Notes: generated from the sequence alone by a model not told the origin. Counted from the first letter of the stretch, positions 20,401-31,440 are shown. The stretch: 64,000 bases of DNA from Cyprinodon diabolis (GCA_030533445.1 CM060066.1:531749-595748), one strand, 5' to 3'. Translations and numbers: made by a program.

Positions 20401-23400
20401 ATACTGAAAACAGGAAGAGTTAAAATAATAAACAAATTAAACCCAGATGGAGACAAACTGCTGCAGCAACTCGGATCATTGCTGCCATCTGCTGGAAAAA
20501 CGCTGCAACTTAAAATGCAGTTTATTTTCATTCTTTCTCTAAACTATTACCCTCTAGGTTTTTTTTCTGTTTGCAAGTAGTTTTTATTTATTTTTTATTT
20601 TAGTTTTAACGATGACCTTGAACCCTGCAAACTTCTTCCTGGATTAAATGAATGTAATCTGTTAAAATCCTCCAGTTTTCTGCTTCTGTCTCAACAATCA
20701 CTTAGAATCATAATTTTCCTTTATCTTAATCCGTGTACAGGATCAAATTTTTTTATTTGGAGTTAAATCCAAATAACAGGAAGCAATGATAAAATGTAAA
20801 TGAATGAGAAATGAATCATTATAGAATTAATTGCGAAAAGATGAAAAATGTTTGTGGTTCCAGGAATGCCTCCCATGATGCCAGGCGTTCCTCCCATGAT
20901 GCACGGCATGCCCCCCGCCATGCCTGGGTTGCCCCCGGCGTAAGTATGACCTCATCGCTGGCCTTACAGGTCTGATCTACATCAACCTGAACATATAACC
21001 ATAGCCCCTCCCCCCCCTGTTTACAGCATGATGCCGATGGGAGGGATGATGCCTCCTATGATGCCGGGGATGCCTGCCATTCCTCCAGGTGGGTTCCTCA
21101 GCTTCTCCAAACTGAGAGCTTTTCCACTTGAACCCAGTTTTAAACATTTAGCTGTGATTTAAAGGTTGTTGTTTTTATGAGTGGATCATCTAAATCAGTG
21201 CTCCTCCTAACTAATCATTCTGGTGATCATGCTTGCGTGGGGATGGTGTTCTGTCAGACCAGCATAGTCGATCCCCTTTAGTTCTGTACAAAGAATAAAC
21301 TGTAAACTACCTCAGAAGGCGTGTTTCCCTTTAGTCATGCACAAAGAAGCCATTTAATTGCTCACTTTCTGGTGTGTTTTGAATCGTATGGCGATTTGAC
21401 CTTAAAGGAATAGTACAGTACTGTTCCTTTAAATAGTATTTTTTGGTACGTGACTAAAGGGAAACACGCCCATAGAGGTAGTTTAGAATAAATTTTCCCT
21501 CCAAATCTAAAGGGATAAACGCTGGTCTGATGAGGTATGCTGATCTGACAGAACACCCGCCTATCGCCACTCACCGCCGCTGGTGAGGCTGACTCCCACA
21601 GACTGCCACTCTGGGTCCCTGAGCAAGACCCTTAACCCCACACTGCTCCCCGGGCGCCGCACCATGGCAGCCCACAGCTCCCCAAGGGGAGGGGCTAAAG
21701 GCAGAGAGGGAATTTGGTTGCTCTGTACTGGTGACGGTGGAATGACAATAAAAGCTGGAAAATAAATGGACTCGTGCGCGCTCTCGCAGGCGTTTAATAG
21801 GCGTTCCCTCTCAGGAGCGGATACGGGGTTGCACATGTGCATTTTTTAAGTGGATTGATCTACTGAAGGTGTTAAAAACATGCCTGTTTATTGCTTCTGA
21901 ATGTGGAAGAATGAGACGTTTTGTCTTCGCCTTAAAGACGAGGAGGATGGAAACATCCCCCTGCTTTCAGCTGCAGCTACCAGATCTACTCGGGTCCTGC
22001 TTCCTGCCAGTGACGTTACGCTACATGATTGGCTGAACGTTGCCACATGATGTAGAACATAGTGGTTGCCCAGACAACGATAACATCACTCAGCGTGCCG
22101 CGTGGAGAGCGTCTGTAGCGTTAGCGCATCTAATGACTGAAGTTTTAACTGATCGATAACTAATCTGTTTCTGCTGAACAAAGTAACGGTTAGACGCTGA
22201 TATAAAGAGCTGGGTAGCGCTGTGGCTAGCTGTAGCTAACAGGTTAGCCTCTTTTAGCTCGCTCAGTTAGCCATGTTTAGCTACACTACTTTAACTTTGC
22301 GTCAACGACAACCGTTTGGTTCCTACAGTAGAATAACCGTTTTGTCTAAAATCTCTATGGAAGTCATTTTTAAGATGCTCCGTTTTTCCTCCTCAGATCT
22401 TAATAAAAATAATAAAATAAGCTGAAACTTTTAGTGTCGCCGTGTTAAATAGCAGAGCTCAGTCTCTTTCCTTCCAGACTCACAATGATTTTCTGCTTTA
22501 GATCATCAATAAAATGTTAAATAACATCAAATAAAGGGAATAATTAGGGAATAATGTGTTGAGACTCCAGAAGAGAAACAGGATCGCTCCCGTTTCTCTT
22601 CTGGAGTCGCTGTATGATGACGTCATAAGAAGGGGCGGAGCCCTGAGCAGATCTGGTACCTACAGCGGAATAAACGCTGCTCTGGGTGGAAACTACCGGT
22701 TAATAGTTTATATTTATCCAGATGTTTTTCTTTGGAAAAAGGTTTAATTGTTTGAGTCTTTTTTTTCTCAGGAAGATGGAGGCAAAGCTTTGGACCTGAC
22801 CCCCGATGCTTTGTGTTTCAGGAATCCCGCCTCACATGGCTCCAAGGCCGGGGATGCCCCACATGGCTCCGGCCCCGACGGCAGGCCCCATGCCCAGCCG
22901 ACCCGTAGCCGCGCCGGCGGTTCAGCCGGCCGTCACTAAACCCCTCTTCCCCAGCGCGGCGCAGGTCAGTCGGACTTTTTTCCTCCGTCATCCTCACCTT
23001 ATTAACACCTTTTGGGGGTTGAATGTTGGATGATGGACATCTTTTCCAAGCCAATCCTGTGGTTTTCCTTTCCACCACGCTGCAGATGGGCGCTAACAGC
23101 AGCGCCTCAGGCGTTTCCTCTCCGCCTGCAGACCATCAGTCTGCTTCTTCCCAGCCTCCCTTTGCTAACATGTCCCAAGTACGCTCAGACGTTGACGTGC
23201 TCTGCAGCAGCTGCATGTTGCATAACAGCTTTGCCCGTTACGTGTTGATCAGGCTGTTTACTGACAGCGTTTACCTGGAAGGCTTCTTTTACCTCCAGCT
23301 GTGAGCTTTTAGAGCTGCATGTGCTTCAACATGGAGTTAGACGCCCCTCAGCAGCATGAGCTATAAACCCAAACCATTGATTTTATTTTCATGTGGCAGT

Positions 23401-24977
23401 AGATGAAGTGGAGCTTTGGTTCCAGAACATTAAAGTTATCGGTGAAGCTAAAGGGTTAGCGTTGTCAGAATGGCCTCCTGGGTGTTTTGTTTCCTCTGGT
23501 TGTTCCAGAAGTTGAACGACCTTCTCATCAGGGACTGTTTCTGCATGGTAGGCCGCTCAGGAAGCATCAGCTTTTTTTCCCAGATCCACTGATTTGTTTG
23601 GTTTGGTGTTTCAGGCCCAGCAGAGCCCTTCTGGAGCGGCAGCGTCAAACTCGCTCAGCACGGCCGCCTCCTCAGAACCTCCCAAAGCCACTTTCCCCGC
23701 CTACACCCAGCCCTCTGTCTCTTCTTCCACTTCTTCTAATCCCTCTAGCAGCACTGTGGCTAAACCCCCCGCCACAGTGACCAGTAAGCCCGCCACCCTC
23801 ACCACCACGAGTGCAACTAGTAAGTTGATCCACCCTGATGAGGATATCTCGCTGGTAAGTCGCTTCAGCTTTCTGTTTTGCTCTTTTCCACAGTAAGTAA
23901 TGTCTGGCTTATATAGAGATGTTTATTAGTGGAGCGGGAAATGTTCATCTATAAGGAAGCTTTTCTAAACCGTCGTAAAATAATCTAAGCGGTGATTAAA
24001 TTAACCCTTTATAGGGCGCTCAGTGAAAACCCACATTCCAGCCAATGTTATTTAAATCCAGGAAAAGAGCTTATTATAACATTCAGAAAATATGGATATT
24101 TTACTGGCAAATAGGAAGGTCGATGTAATAAAAAGGCCAAAATGCCCGAATTTAACAAAAATAACAAAAGTGCTTCTATATTCATGAAAACACAGAGAGT
24201 GAAAGAAACACATTTTATTTGGTCCAACATAACCTAAGAGGCATTAATGCTGATACTTTTAGTTTATAAACCTAAATATAGGCTTAATCACTTTTGAATT
24301 TACTTTTTATCCTTTTTAACTCTTGTTTTTTACCTTAATTTCCAGTAGATTTCGTTCAGAGCTCATCTAATTGGTCAGAATCAGGTGTGATCTTTGCTGA
24401 ATGGCTGGATATAGATCTAGTGCTTCTAGACCTCAGTGAGGGACGGGGGGACAGTACGGTTAACTTGCCCTATAAAGGGTTAATGTGGGGCTGATTGAGG
24501 CCCCGCCCACATTGCTGCGTGTCTGTGTGCTGAGAGCGGCGTGCTGCGGCTCCTGCAGGCTGAACCTCGCTGTTTTTCTCTGTATCCAGGAGGAGATGCG
24601 GGCTCAGCTGCCCCGTTACCAGCGTCTCATACCCAGGGCAGGCCAGGCCCACGCTGCTGCCGCTCCTCCGGCTGTGGGAGGCATCATGCCCCCCCAGCAG
24701 GGTCTGCCGCCGCAGCAGCCGGGCATGAGGCATCCCATGCATGGTAGCCATCTTTGCTGTTTGAAGTGGTAAGATGGAGGCTCCCTGTAGGGCGGTGGCT
24801 AACGGCGCTGTGGTTTCCCCTGCAGGTCAGTACGGCGCTCCTCCTCAGGGCATGCCCAGCTACATGCCAGGAGGGATGCCTCCGTATGGGCAAGGCCCTC
24901 CTATGGTGCCCCCTTACCAAGGAGGCCCGCCCATGGGTATGAGACCGCCCGTCATGTCCCCGGCTGGGCGCTACTGA
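17401..24977 (+). CDS. znf207: BuGZ / zinc finger protein 207, complete, 11 coding exons, 469 aa
   Basis: Coding exons: 17401-17441, 17824-17950, 18035-18173, 20007-20189, 20864-20939, 21027-21088, 22822-22964, 23086-23178, 23615-23854, 24590-24743 and 24826-24977 (TGA). All have AG/GT borders and phases close to 1410 nt. The start [16 protein letters not shown] is the family's invariant N-terminus. Residues about 13-60 form two C2H2-type fingers ([17 protein letters not shown] and [17 protein letters not shown]). Then come an acidic run encoded by GATGAC repeats (exon 4), a long Pro/Met/Gly-rich low-complexity region, and the GLEBS motif [14 protein letters not shown] at about 357-370. The end is [14 protein letters not shown]. 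In the family the protein binds microtubules, undergoes phase separation and stabilises and loads Bub3 at kinetochores through GLEBS. Exon 8 (in phase, 93 nt) and exons 5-6 look like cassettes that could be skipped. The introns hold several MITEs. An extra exon as in some human isoforms was not found. Confidence 0.96.
18384..18875. mobile_element. MITE with 17-bp inverted ends AAAGCTACAGTGTGTAA
   Basis: The left end AAAGCTACAGTGTGTAA (18384-18400) is the exact reverse complement of the right end TTACACACTGTAGCTTT (18859-18875). About 490 bases with no coding capacity, in znf207 intron 3. The right subterminal text GTTAGATGTCGCTAAAAG is typical of a widespread fish MITE group. Confidence 0.85.
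19445..19700 (+). pseudogene. hAT-like transposase remnant (BED zinc-finger part)
   Basis: One frame at about 19570-19680 reads [20 protein letters not shown] then EIIGLCKQK. This resembles the second half of the BED zinc finger of hAT transposases (TNLxxHLxxxH). The preceding region (TGATGCACAGATCCGACATT) resembles a hAT end. It is too short and broken to assign further. In znf207 intron 3. Confidence 0.45.
21236..21565. mobile_element. Foldback MITE with about 110-bp arms
   Basis: The left arm (GATGGTGTTCTGTCAGACCA to GGCGTGTTTCCCTTTAGTCA, 21243-21345) pairs with the right arm (TGACTAAAGGGAAACACGCC to CTGACAGAACACC, 21451-21557), with small indels. The centre holds a separate 31-bp hairpin (21402-21432). 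In znf207 intron 6. Confidence 0.75.
21590..21763 (+). mobile_element. tRNA-derived SINE (family A), copy 3, 5' truncated
   Basis: Begins inside the element at CTCCCACAGACTGCCACTCT and runs through CTCCCCGGGCGCCGCACC to the tail CTGTACTGGTGACGGTGG and AATGACAATAAA. It lacks the box A and box B head. It directly follows the foldback MITE. Confidence 0.8.
22563..22608. repeat. Perfect 17-bp-arm hairpin
   Basis: GACTCCAGAAGAGAAAC (22563-22579) and its exact reverse complement (22592-22608) are separated by 12 bases. In znf207 intron 6, outside the recognised transposons. Confidence 0.9.
24001..24483. mobile_element. TTAA-flanked MITE family C, copy 1
   Basis: Bounded by TTAA on both sides, with inverted ends CCCTTTATAGGGC and GCCCTATAAAGGG. 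It carries an internal motif AACATTCAGAAAATATGGAT and CATTTTATTTGGTCCAACA shared with copies at 37538-38123 and 55383-55866. The TTAA target and the CCCTTT ends suggest a piggyBac-type parent, although this is inferred. Fills most of znf207 intron 9. Confidence 0.88.
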
Positions 24978-25521
24978 AGAAGCCAAGCGTCCGCCACATT
25001 AGGTTTGAGGTTAACACCTTTCTCTCATCCTTTTTCAAACCTAGCTGCTTATGGAAGAGCAGTAAAGCCGGCAGTGGTGGCGAAGACAAACGGTGTGTTT
25101 AAAAAGATTGGAGAAACCAAGCGACCCGCATGGACATTTTATCCTAACATGTTTATTAGTAAACAACCGAACGCCATCCATATCTGACGGCAGATGTTCT
25201 TTCCCATAGGTTTCACTCAGGTTCATTGAGGTGTAAAAATGATTTGTTTTTCTTTTGAAGCTGCTGGAGTTTCTTGAACATACCACCCCCCCTCTTTAAA
25301 AAGGCAAGTTCCTCTGATACCTTTGATTCTTCTTGCTGCAGTAGACAGACGGAGACCCTCGCAGCATGCACAGGTGCTGTTGGACATTCGTCCCCAACCG
25401 TGGTTGGTGAGGGTCTCGTTGATTGAAGCTGATTCCTGCAGAGTAATGTTAAAAACTCATCAGCTTTATTCATTTTTTCATGCTTGTATGCGTCCTTTGT
25501 AATGTTTTATCAATCTGTTGT

Positions 25522-25527
25522 AATAAA
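25522..25527 (+). terminator. znf207: znf207 poly(A) signal
   Basis: AATAAA about 545 bases after the znf207 stop, followed by a T/G-rich stretch (GGCTGGTTTGTCCTG). It is the first clear hexamer after the coding end and gives a 3' UTR of ordinary length. Confidence 0.65.
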
Positions 25528-25687
25528 ATCCATCTTGAAATCTCTGGCTGGTTTGTCCTGACGTACGCTGAGGTGAGTCTCTGAGGTTTGTTCTATTTCT
25601 GATCAGATTAATTCAGAAAATAACCAAAGTTTCCATTCTTGACTTGTTGTTTAATTTGTTTCTGCTCCATTTTTACCTCCCAGTGTG

Positions 25688-26199
25688 TGAAATAGGTAAC
25701 CTGACTCCGCCAGATGGATTTGCTCCGCATATCCATCTGGAAACCTTCCGTTGAAGTAATTTTGGGAAGGGGCAAAAATACTGGTTAGCTGATTGGCCTA
25801 TGTTGGTGATAGACGGGCCAAATAAACCAATCAGATCAACGAAGCATATGACGTACTAACAGCCAGGCTACTCTTGGTGAAACCAGTCGGGAGAAGAGCA
25901 AAAACATCTTTTCCTCTGAGAAAAGCCTCCAGAGCAGTGTTTTGCTCTTCTTTCAGTGAAGAAATACTCTGTAATTCCCATAAAACTTGCTCGATAGCCA
26001 CGCTAACGCTAGTTTCGTCGGCTGAAGCCGCCATGTTCTTTAGACTGAACTGTCGCGCTTCTCATTGCGTCACACCTCAACCCGCCTCAAAGCCAACGCT
26101 GATTGGACGTTCGTTTAACGGCGAGTCTCCAGACAGATCCGCGAGTGAAACCTTGAACGCTGGCGAGATCAGGATGGTCTCACCAGGCTATGAAATAGG
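25688..26199 (-). mobile_element. Non-autonomous DNA transposon carrying a RecQ-like helicase 5' coding fragment, copy 1
   Basis: The 494-bp element 25697-26190 is flanked by a 9-bp direct repeat TGAAATAGG (25688-25696 and 26191-26199). Its ends are inverted: TAACCTG at left, and TAGCCTG at right when read on the - strand. The - strand has an ATG at 26034 in good context (AACATGGCGG). The frame contains LKEEQNTALEAFLRGKDVFA then LLPTGFTKS, ending near 25831. This corresponds to the start of a RecQ-type superfamily II helicase: the EQ of motif 0, then Walker A, where the usual TGxGKS is TGFTKS. A hairpin (CCAGATGGAT / ATCCATCTGG, 25710-25719 and 25731-25740) lies just inside the left end. It sits about 165 bases after the znf207 poly(A) signal. 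Confidence 0.75.
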
Positions 26200-29100
26200 A
26201 GCCACTGCCTTCCTAAAGTCCTCCATTAACGCTGCCTTTGAATGTGCTTCATCTTTAGCGTGATTTAATCAGATCATGAAGGTAAAACGGGTTGAAAATG
26301 ACGGGATTGGTTTTATTTTTGTATTTTACAAACATCTGGAGGGAGTGCCTTGATTTTAGTTAAATTCAGGAACTTTTTTCTTTTGAAAGATGGCCGAAGG
26401 TTAGCCTTAGGTTAACTAGTGATGAGGTTGCGTGATGCGGTGCGGCGGCCATGATGCAGGGCTGCATTAAAGGCAATGGAGGCCTTCTCTTGACCTCCAT
26501 AGGTCTGCTGGCAGGTCGTCCATTAGATAAGGACACGCTTCCCTGGATGATCATCAGAAATAAAAGTTAACATCATGGTTGATCTTTGCTGCGGCGCCGT
26601 TATCACTGGGTGGTTTGAACATCATCTGCGTGCCGCTGATTTTATTTAAACGTCCTTAAGAAAAGAAGAGGGTTTAGGAAACATGACTGACTGCTCTCCC
26701 TCTGGCCGCTTCTCACTGCTCTGTGTGTTTCTGTCTGTAGCTTTTCAGCCTTTAAACCAATCAGCTGCCATGACAGGTCAGTTAAATGCTGTAAGTACCT
26801 GCTGTTCATTACACTTTCATCAACCATGATCAGGATAAAGGCGTCTAGATTTCCTCTGACGAATGCTCAGAAACGCCGCGGCCTGGTGAGCAGCCAGGAA
26901 GCTGAGGACGGTTCTCCACTGATGCCAAACATGGTTATTCAGGTTTATCAGCTCATAGAAACTCCACATTAGGGTGATGACTTTTTACCTCATCCCTGTA
27001 TCAGAATCTTTAATTAAAGATTAATTAAAATCTTACTTTGAAGGTGCTTTGATTAAAAAAAAAAAAAACTCTCACAAAATGATTCATTTTTAATCATCAA
27101 TTTTTTTGGCCAGATTTAAAGTAGTAGGGAAGTAATTTAAATGTCAGATCATTCTGGCTTAAACATCTATATAAATCTACTCTTTATCAGACGATGCCGT
27201 TTTAAAATTTTTGAAAAAATCCTGTCCCAAAATCTGTTTTTTTTTTCCATTATCTTCTGCAGGCCAGTTAGTTCTACGTCAGCCTGAACACCTAAATTCG
27301 GCCAATCATATCAACAGTCATCTGTCAATCAAATGTTTTCGGTCATAGCATCTTGATTCATATGTCGCAGCTAATATACGCAGCGGTTGAAATCAGAATC
27401 CTTTCCCATTGAGTTGCGTCCCAGTGTCCACGGGGATGGACGTCTGTGTCTTCGGCAGGCGTAGAGCTAACAGAACTGGCAGTTTCCCATTGGGAACCTG
27501 CTAGCACCAAGTCGCTAACTGGTTAGCAAGATGCTTCAGACAAACCGGCCACAACCAAACTAGCTGCGAACCTTCAGCCACAACAATCCCGCCCCTTTGA
27601 TAATCAACCAATCACATTCACTCGTGTAAAGTCGGGCACCACTCGGGAGAATTAGGAAATAAAACGTTTGGAACAGCCGCTTCCCTAAGACTTTAAAGTC
27701 ACTGGAAGCGTAGATAAAATTAAAGAGAAGCTTAAGCGTCACGTGTATAACATTAAACATGGTTAGAAACATGGAAGGAAGTCAGTGGGCCGTGCTGATG
27801 TCATCGGACAGGATGAATCTCAGTGGGAGGTGGACCTCGTTTCAGCACTGGTTGCTACGGGCAACGATGCATCCGTTTTTGCATTTGAGACGTTTTGGGT
27901 TCAGAACTGTGGATAGTTCATCAAAATCTTCCAGTTTTAATGCAGGTCTCATTTCACCTTCATCCTTTTAAGCAATCATCACAGCCGCCCACCAGAACAG
28001 CTTAAGTGTTTTTGGTGCCATCTGTGAAGACTTCCTTCCTTAGGTTTAACTCATTTAGTCCCAGTGTTTTTTCTAAGCGGCGACTCTTTCCATATTATTT
28101 CTAGTTAAGATTGAGCTGACATCAAGCTTCAACTCGGACGCCGTTACATGCTGGTAGCTTTAACTAGTTTTTATATCACTTCAATATTAACAAAGTCTAG
28201 GATGTATATTTCATCCAATACTTTGATATTTAATTTGAAAGCCACGATCAGCCCATTCTATGGTGTTTTTCTAGACTAGAAGGTACGGTGGCCGTATAGC
28301 TGTACCACCGTGGGAAATGTTCCTCCACAGCGCTCACTTCAGCAGAAAATCTAGAAAGGTTGGTTTCACCGCTTCTTTGAAATCTCTGAATATATTTTGT
28401 CATTAATAAGCATAATTTTGTTCTACAGGAAATAATTTTTGAGAGAAAGGTCATCACCCTTCAGCCTCCAACTGTTGGAGTTTATGGAGGTTTAACTTGA
28501 AGACACATTTAGAAAGCCTTAAATTCTGGGCTTCATTTAAAGCAGTGAGGATCAAAGTCTTCAGGTTTCTGAAAATGGAAGACATTCTATTCTATTCAGT
28601 TTATTTCTATAGCTCCAATTCACACTAAGCATGCTTGTAGCGACAGTGGAGAGGAAAATCCTGCAGTGTTTCTGCTCCATTTGTTCCTTTTTTCCCTCCA
28701 TTGAAGGAGAGATTTATTTCCAGATTAAAGTGACGTGTAGATGTTCATACATAGAATAGAGACGCATAAAGTAAACCATATTTGGACACCACTGGAGAAT
28801 ATTCACTGAATATTAAGTATGTTTTTGGGTGGAGCTGTAGAGTTTTCATCTAGAGGAAAGTTTAATTTTCTAGTTAATATTAAATAAATTCTTCCTCTGA
28901 TGTTTGAACTGTTTTGAAATGGAGACTTAATATCAGGAACTGTTGAATGAAATGAAATCATTGTTGATTTTAAATAAACTTCTATTCCTCTCCTTTTATT
29001 TGTCATTTTTAATTTCCAGGATTAGTCCTGTTACAGGAGCTGCATGAATTGAACACAAACTGGTGCGCCACCTGGTGGCCAGCAGGTGTGACAGTCTGCC

Positions 29101-29549
29101 ACTGAGGCCTTCTGTCACTCCCAACTTCAAAGGATGTCTAAGTAACAAAGTTTCATCCTTAAAATGTAAAATAATTAGATCATAGAGTTACATGCATAGA
29201 TTAGTGGCTCGTTGATCAGAGCAGTTTATGCTGGAGCTTCAGAGTTCAGTTGCTCTAAATTTCCACATCAATGTTTTTTTTCCTCCCACAGTGTTTATGT
29301 TGTGATCACTGCTGCACTTAATGAATGGAAATGTTCTTTTACTGCTAAGCTGCTGGTTCACTGAGAGCTGGACTAAATAGAATGACCTTTGTCTGGACAA
29401 AATGGCCGTAAAGGCGTGAGAAGCCCAGCGTGATGCCGTCCGCTGGTTTCTGACTGTGGGGAAACTTCTACCATCTGCCATACTGGGACTGAACCAGCTT
29501 CCTGATGACTTCATCCAACTGCTTCCCCTCATTAGCCCCCGCCTCATGT
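26200..29549. other. Intergenic stretch, no gene seen
   Basis: No reading frame here resembles a known protein. It is AT-rich and holds a short L2-like LINE tail on the - strand at 28585-28662 (GCTCCAATTCACACTAAGCA, an internal-deletion join). Several short open frames show no similarity I recognise. Confidence 0.5.
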
Positions 29550-31440
29550 AGGGTGGCCATCTTGGATCAGACCACAGTTCAGTCAGAATGAACCGGAGGA
29601 GCCTTTGATCTCATTTTAATCACATGAAAGACGAGTCAGAGATATTACAATAATCTGACACATCACAACCACTTAAAAGACCAAAATTGATTCTAAAATA
29701 TAAATTTATATGAGATATATTTACTGATTAAAGAACAAATGTTCTTATGTTCATAAATAAAGTTTTGGAAGAAGTTTAGACAAACAAGGACAGCAAGCCT
29801 TTAGTGAGACGACATAAATTTAGCGTTAAGGTTTGACAGAAAAGGCTCGACAATGAAAACTAATTTAAAAAAATGAAATAACTTTATTCTCTTTTGTAAA
29901 TCACATTATAACCACTGATCTCTATTTGTGCACTGGATTGCTGATTGCCTGGAAAAAAGTGAAGCCACTGGCCGCCATGTTGGTCCTCCCCACTCCCACA
30001 GTGGCAGTAAAATGCCTCCCTGTGCTAACCTGGGTGCCATTCCAAACTTAGTCCCGCCCACAACGTTTGAGGTCGGGAAGTTCGGTCTGGCATTGCTCAA
30101 TAGTAGCGCGAGTATGCTTGCCCACTCTCTGGCGATCCAATCAAATTGTCAGGGCGGGCTTTATACGATGATGGACAGATGATCAACAGTAACGTAATCA
30201 ACCACGTGACCAAAGCGCGCTTAGGTGACAACAACAAATGCTGCCGCTGGAGAGTTGAGGTGAGTAGATTCTGCTATTAGGTCTGTTCTAGAAGATATCG
30301 ACAGCAAATTAATTTTAAAAGAGGAACAGAGAAACGCGATCAAGGCTCATCTTCTTATTCTAGGCGTGCAACTGCACGCTTTGATTTTTGTTGACAACAA
30401 CTATACGTCGCTTAACGTACGTCACGCACTCCGTTGCTCTTATTGGTTGTAGGTCTATCCAATTGAGTGCAGAGGCATTTTTTTCCTGGTTGGTTCGAAA
30501 CGCCCCATAATCACAGCTCTATGGAGCAGCATCAGACTCATTCTGACTAGAATTGAGTAGGACTACGTCAGGCTATCCCTGTGCAGCATTTAGCTGCTAA
30601 AACCAGGAAGACGTTCCTCAGGTCATTTCCCAGTCAGTGGATGAACTAAGCAATAAATCCATCTATAGCCAATGGATCCTATAGTTTAGTCTGCAGACTA
30701 ACATTAGTCTGGCTATCTCACACTGACTCAAGTCATGTCATCAATACATGTTTAAATAATACCAATACAAATCCACAATAAAAAACATTTTATTGTGGAT
30801 TTGTATAATATGTTATATTACATGATTTTCTAGCCTTCATTGACTTCATAATGACTCTGCAAAGTTAATCTATTGATGCTATGAAACAGCCAGTCTGTGT
30901 CAAAGTGATGAATTTATCTTTATTTTAAAACTCTGAAAATGACATCATCAATGTTCAATCCTGTAGCTCAAGGATTTTTTCCATTGCAACCAGTCTGACT
31001 AGGGAGTACCAATATGGCGGCCGGTGGCCCCGTGCTACCAACAGGCAATCAGGGAATAGAGATCAGTGATTACAGCAAATTTTCCTCTATAGATCATAAT
31101 ACTCATTATCAAAGAGCAATCCTTTAAAATACTGAATAAAAATACATATTATTTGTAAAACATGTAATTTTTTTTGTTTATTATATTAATATTTAATTGC
31201 AAACTACATAACTTCATATATCTCATCCAGTTTGAGTTCAGTTTCAATATTTTTTAATCTGAATGAATCTGTAATTTAACTGAAAGGTAATTTTGGTCTT
31301 TTAAGTTGTTGTGACGTGTCAGATTATTGTAATATTATTTCTGACTCCTCTTTCATGGGATCTAAATTAGATCTAAAGCTCTTCCTGTTCATTCTGACTG
31401 CAGCAGAACGAACTGTAGGCCGATCCAAGATGGCCGCCCT
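29550..31440. mobile_element. 1.9-kb element with long imperfect inverted arms
   Basis: The left end AGGGTGGCCATCTTGGATC (29550) and the reverse complement of the right end, AGGGCGGCCATCTTGGATC (31440), match. The arms stay alignable for about 160 bases (AGTCAGAATGAAC, GAGTCAGA, ATTACAATAATCTGACAC, ACTTAAAAGACCAAAATT). A second inverted block pairs about 29905-30000 with about 30990-31080 (CACTGATCTCTATT, GATTGCCTG, GCCGCCAT). No transposase is seen. The RecQ-fragment transposon copy 2 lies inside. I found no clear target duplication. Confidence 0.7.
30017..30584 (+). mobile_element. Non-autonomous DNA transposon carrying a RecQ-like helicase 5' coding fragment, copy 2
   Basis: The 550-bp element 30026-30575 is flanked by a 9-bp direct repeat TCCCTGTGC (30017-30025 and 30576-30584). 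The ends are TAACCTG and, on the other strand, TAGCCTG, as in copy 1. The + strand at 30282-30350 reads VLEDIDSKLILKEEQRNAIK then AHL, the same pre-helicase segment as copy 1 but a different sequence. The frame ends before Walker A. It is nested in the 29550-31440 element. Both copies look like internally deleted derivatives of one transposon group whose helicase gene began near one end. Confidence 0.75.

Noticed and set aside
23487..23560. Possible extra znf207 exon between 23178 and 23615
   Set aside because: AG and GT signals exist, but the translation has no similarity to the known family and the flanking exons already join in phase.
25831..26034. Host RecQ helicase gene exon
   Set aside because: It lies wholly within a 494-bp element with inverted ends and a 9-bp target duplication, has a damaged Walker A, and has no further helicase exons nearby.
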